A stretch of 54,622 nt of DNA, taken from the NCBI RefSeq assembly GCF_003387615.1, contig NZ_QUNS01000010.1, positions 1-54,622 on the forward strand, written 5' to 3'. This document shows positions 53,353 through 54,622 of the stretch, piece after piece. A program made the translations under genes and the position numbers. The notes below the pieces were generated by a model. The model was given only the letters and a program-made list of their open reading frames with translations, had not been told where the DNA came from and did no database searches. Source of the DNA: Tenacibaculum gallaicum. GTDB lineage: Bacteria > Bacteroidota > Bacteroidia > Flavobacteriales > Flavobacteriaceae. Positions within the stretch are counted from its first letter, which is position 1, and each line of letters opens with the position of its first letter.

Positions 53353-53559
53353 ATGAAAAAATCAATTTTAAACTTAGGAAAAAAACTAAACAAAACTGAA
53401 CAAAAACTAGTTAATGGAGGAAAAGTAATTGGCTTCCCTTGCTCAAGCAACTTTTTTTGCACCTTAGATTGTCAAGAAGGTGATGCTTGCGCTGTGCCGA
53501 ATGGTATGGGAGGAGCTAATAGAGGTATTATAAAAAATGGACAATGTTGTCCTGCTTAA
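53353..53559 (+). CDS. Cys-rich GG-leader peptide 11
   Basis: 68 residues with leader MKKSILNLGKKLNKTEQ.. ending VNGG. The core KVIGFPCSSNFFC.. has six cysteines, C-x5-C-x3-C-x5-C-x18-CC. I start it at the leader ATG (53353) rather than an earlier in-frame start. It is nearly identical to peptide 14 in the core but clearly different in the leader. Confidence 0.86.
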   Translation: MKKSILNLGKKLNKTEQKLVNGGKVIGFPCSSNFFCTLDCQEGDACAVPNGMGGANRGIIKNGQCCPA

Positions 53560-53577
53560 TCTTTTAAATAAATAATT

Positions 53578-53796
53578 ATGAAAAAATCAATATTAAACTT
53601 AGGTAAAAACTTAAGTAAAGTAGAACAAAAATTAATCAACGGAGGAGATGAATCATGCCCTCCAATTAACTGTTACTACGGAGACACCCCTCCAACAATG
53701 GGGGCTAGTCATTGCGGAACTTGTCAAGATTACCACAACCTTTTACCAATATGTCAAAGTAGAGTTTTAATCAGTTATGAATGCTTTCCTAGATAA
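53578..53796 (+). CDS. Cys-rich GG-leader peptide 12
   Basis: 72 residues with leader MKKSILNLGKNLSKVEQ.. ending INGG. The core DESCPPINC.. has six cysteines, C-x4-C-x13-C-x2-C-x9-C-x9-C. The copy at 54320 differs at two residues. Confidence 0.86.
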   Translation: MKKSILNLGKNLSKVEQKLINGGDESCPPINCYYGDTPPTMGASHCGTCQDYHNLLPICQSRVLISYECFPR

Positions 53797-53823
53797 AAAG
53801 TTCTAAAACTAGCATCATAAAAA

Positions 53824-53874
53824 TATTTCGCGAAGAATAGACACAAACCTTGAGTGTCTTTAAAATGTTCAAGG
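53824..53874 (+). promoter_or_regulatory. Pseudoknot leader element, copy 4
   Basis: TATTT/GAATA close a CGCGAA loop (53824-53839). AGACAC (53839-53844) pairs with GTGTCT (53854-53859), and CCTTGA (53848-53853) with TCAAGG (53869-53874). It lies between peptides 12 and 13 and ends 28 bases before the peptide 13 start. Confidence 0.72.
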
Positions 53875-53902
53875 GTTTTTATCAAATTTTAATTAATTTA
53901 AA

Positions 53903-54085
53903 ATGAAAAAATCAATTTTAAATCTAGGTAAAGCTTTAAACAAAACCGAACAACAACAGGTCGTTGGAAGTAACGATGAATATGGTGTATGTAAAGAAAA
54001 GTACGGTTTCTTTTGCGGAGTAGAAAATCACATTTGTTGCAATTATATGTGTGTCCTACCAACCCATGCTGCCTGTAACTTATAA
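53903..54085 (+). CDS. Cys-rich leader peptide 13 (GS cleavage site, knottin-like)
   Basis: 60 residues. Leader MKKSILNLGKALNKTEQ.. ends VVGS, again Gly-Ser in place of Gly-Gly. The core has six cysteines, C-x7-C-x6-CC-x3-C-x7-C, a compact C-C-CC-C-C order like inhibitor cystine knots. It shares no close sequence with its neighbours. Confidence 0.83.
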   Translation: MKKSILNLGKALNKTEQQQVVGSNDEYGVCKEKYGFFCGVENHICCNYMCVLPTHAACNL

Positions 54086-54094
54086 AAATTAATT

Positions 54095-54301
54095 ATGAAA
54101 AAATCAATATCAAAATTCGGAAAAACTCTTAAAAAAAGTGAACAACAGCTTATTAATGGAGGAAAAGTAATTGGCTTCCCCTGCTCAAGTAACTTTTTAT
54201 GTACCTTAGATTGTCAAGAAGATGATGCTTGCGCTGTGCCGAATGGTATGGGAGGAGCTAATAGAGGTATTATAAAAAATGGACAATGTTGTCCTGCTTA
54301 A
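54095..54301 (+). CDS. Cys-rich GG-leader peptide 14 (core copy of peptide 11)
   Basis: 68 residues. The core is nearly the same as that of peptide 11 (two substitutions), but the leader is different (MKKSISKFGKTLKKSEQ..). The break between divergent and near-identical DNA falls at the leader/core junction, where the duplication begins. It starts nine bases after peptide 13. Confidence 0.86.
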   Translation: MKKSISKFGKTLKKSEQQLINGGKVIGFPCSSNFLCTLDCQEDDACAVPNGMGGANRGIIKNGQCCPA

Positions 54302-54319
54302 TCTTTTAAATAAATAATT

Positions 54320-54538
54320 ATGAAAAAATCAATATTAAACTTAGGTAAAAACTTAAGTAAAGTAGAACAAAAATTAATCAACGGAGGAGATGAATCATGC
54401 CCTCCAATTAACTGTTACTATGGAGATACCCCTCCAACAATGGGAGCTAGTCATTGCGGAACTTGTCAAGATTATCACAACCTTTCACCAATATGTCAAA
54501 GTAGAGTTTTAATCAGTCATGAATGCTTTCCTAGATAA
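54320..54538 (+). CDS. Cys-rich GG-leader peptide 15 (copy of peptide 12)
   Basis: 72 residues with the same leader as peptide 12 and a core differing at two residues (LLP to LSP, SYE to SHE). All six cysteines are kept. It is followed by pseudoknot copy 5. Confidence 0.86.
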   Translation: MKKSILNLGKNLSKVEQKLINGGDESCPPINCYYGDTPPTMGASHCGTCQDYHNLSPICQSRVLISHECFPR

Positions 54539-54565
54539 AAAGTTCTAAAACTAGCATCATAAAAA

Positions 54566-54616
54566 TATTTCGCGAAGAATAGACACAAACCTTGAGTGTC
54601 TTTAAAATGTTCAAGG
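54566..54616 (+). promoter_or_regulatory. Pseudoknot leader element, copy 5
   Basis: Identical in layout to copy 4, offset by 742 bp: AGACAC (54581-54586) with GTGTCT (54596-54601), CCTTGA (54590-54595) with TCAAGG (54611-54616). The window ends six bases later, so the peptide it should precede is not seen. Confidence 0.72.
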
Positions 54617-54622
54617 GTTTTA

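Larger units (their letters stand above)
53411..53880 (+). repeat. Tandem duplication, unit 1
   Basis: This segment of about 470 bp is near-identical to 54153-54622, with a constant offset of 742 bp. It runs from the leader/core boundary of peptide 11 through peptide 12 and pseudoknot copy 4. Differences include FFC/FLC and QEGD/QEDD in peptide 11/14 and LLP/LSP and SYE/SHE in peptide 12/15. Confidence 0.9.
54153..54622 (+). repeat. Tandem duplication, unit 2 (runs off the window)
   Basis: The second copy of the 742-bp-period repeat, near-identical to 53411-53880 and cut by the right edge. If the period continues, another peptide like number 13 should begin just past the window. Confidence 0.9.

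Noticed and set aside
47165..54538. CRISPR-like array suggested by the regular near-identical AT-rich repeats
   Set aside because: The repeats are the 5' ends of genes encoding the common leader; spacing is irregular, units are coding and no cas gene is present.
47165..54538. Lanthipeptide or sactipeptide cluster
   Set aside because: No LanB/C, LanM, radical SAM or YcaO gene is in the locus, and cysteine counts and the VKOR/TlpA proteins favour disulfides.

Overview
The window is AT-rich chromosomal DNA of a member of the Bacteroidetes, family Flavobacteriaceae. RpoB, RpoC and the ribosomal proteins look most like Tenacibaculum or a close relative; that genus-level call is from memory, not a search. 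The -7 boxes fit the Bacteroidetes consensus TAnnTTTG, and Shine-Dalgarno sequences are essentially absent except for a near-perfect one in front of rpsU, which is a hallmark of this phylum.

Layout. (1) 1-2620: accessory DNA with the edge of a probable insertion sequence, a frameshifted hypothetical gene and a beta-propeller-like lipoprotein gene between 10-bp inverted repeats. (2) 2813-6623: rlmH, an exported coiled-coil protein with an internal duplication, a tandem universal stress protein and an unknown membrane protein. (3) 6703-19280: microaerobic respiration. A cbb3 oxidase operon (ccoS, fused ccoNO, ccoQ, ccoP, ccoG, ccoH, a TauE/SafE-type protein), hemN, deoD-deoC, a cupin, the copper ATPase ccoI and a divergent Crp/Fnr regulator. 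Three promoters (usp, cco, ccoI) carry the same kind of palindrome at the same distance from a -7 box, so this block looks like one Fnr-type regulon. (4) 19334-34503: the transcription/translation core on the minus strand: rpsU, xerC, hpf, four tRNAs, tuf, tRNA-Trp, secE, nusG, rplKAJL, rpoBC and a DUF3467 gene. (5) 34718-44511: acyl-CoA dehydrogenase, a helix-hairpin-helix protein, an AGCS symporter, a four-gene overlapping operon (LCM-type methyltransferase, PspC, K+ channel, RmlD-like reductase) and uvrA.

(6) 44650 to the right end is the most unusual part. It encodes a response regulator, a C39-like/VKOR/thioredoxin fusion, a peptidase-containing ABC transporter (PCAT), a membrane-anchored TlpA-like thioredoxin, and fifteen small precursor peptides. 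All fifteen have the same 23-residue leader (MKKSILNLGKxLNKxEQ.., ending GG or GS) and different Cys-rich cores with 4, 6 or 8 cysteines, always an even number. The inferred pathway is: the PCAT cuts the leader and exports the core, the VKOR fusion forms disulfides, perhaps recruited to the leader by its inactive C39-like domain, and the TlpA-like lipoprotein edits them. Several cores have a C-C-CC-C-C order like inhibitor cystine knots.

Five copies of a ~50-nt element occur in this locus. Four lie 20-28 nt upstream of a peptide start and the fifth is at the right edge. Each can fold as a compact H-type pseudoknot, and the divergent first copy keeps the pairing with different bases. This points to a repeated structured RNA leader controlling the peptide genes. 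The right end is a 742-bp-period tandem duplication that runs off the window, so the peptide array continues.
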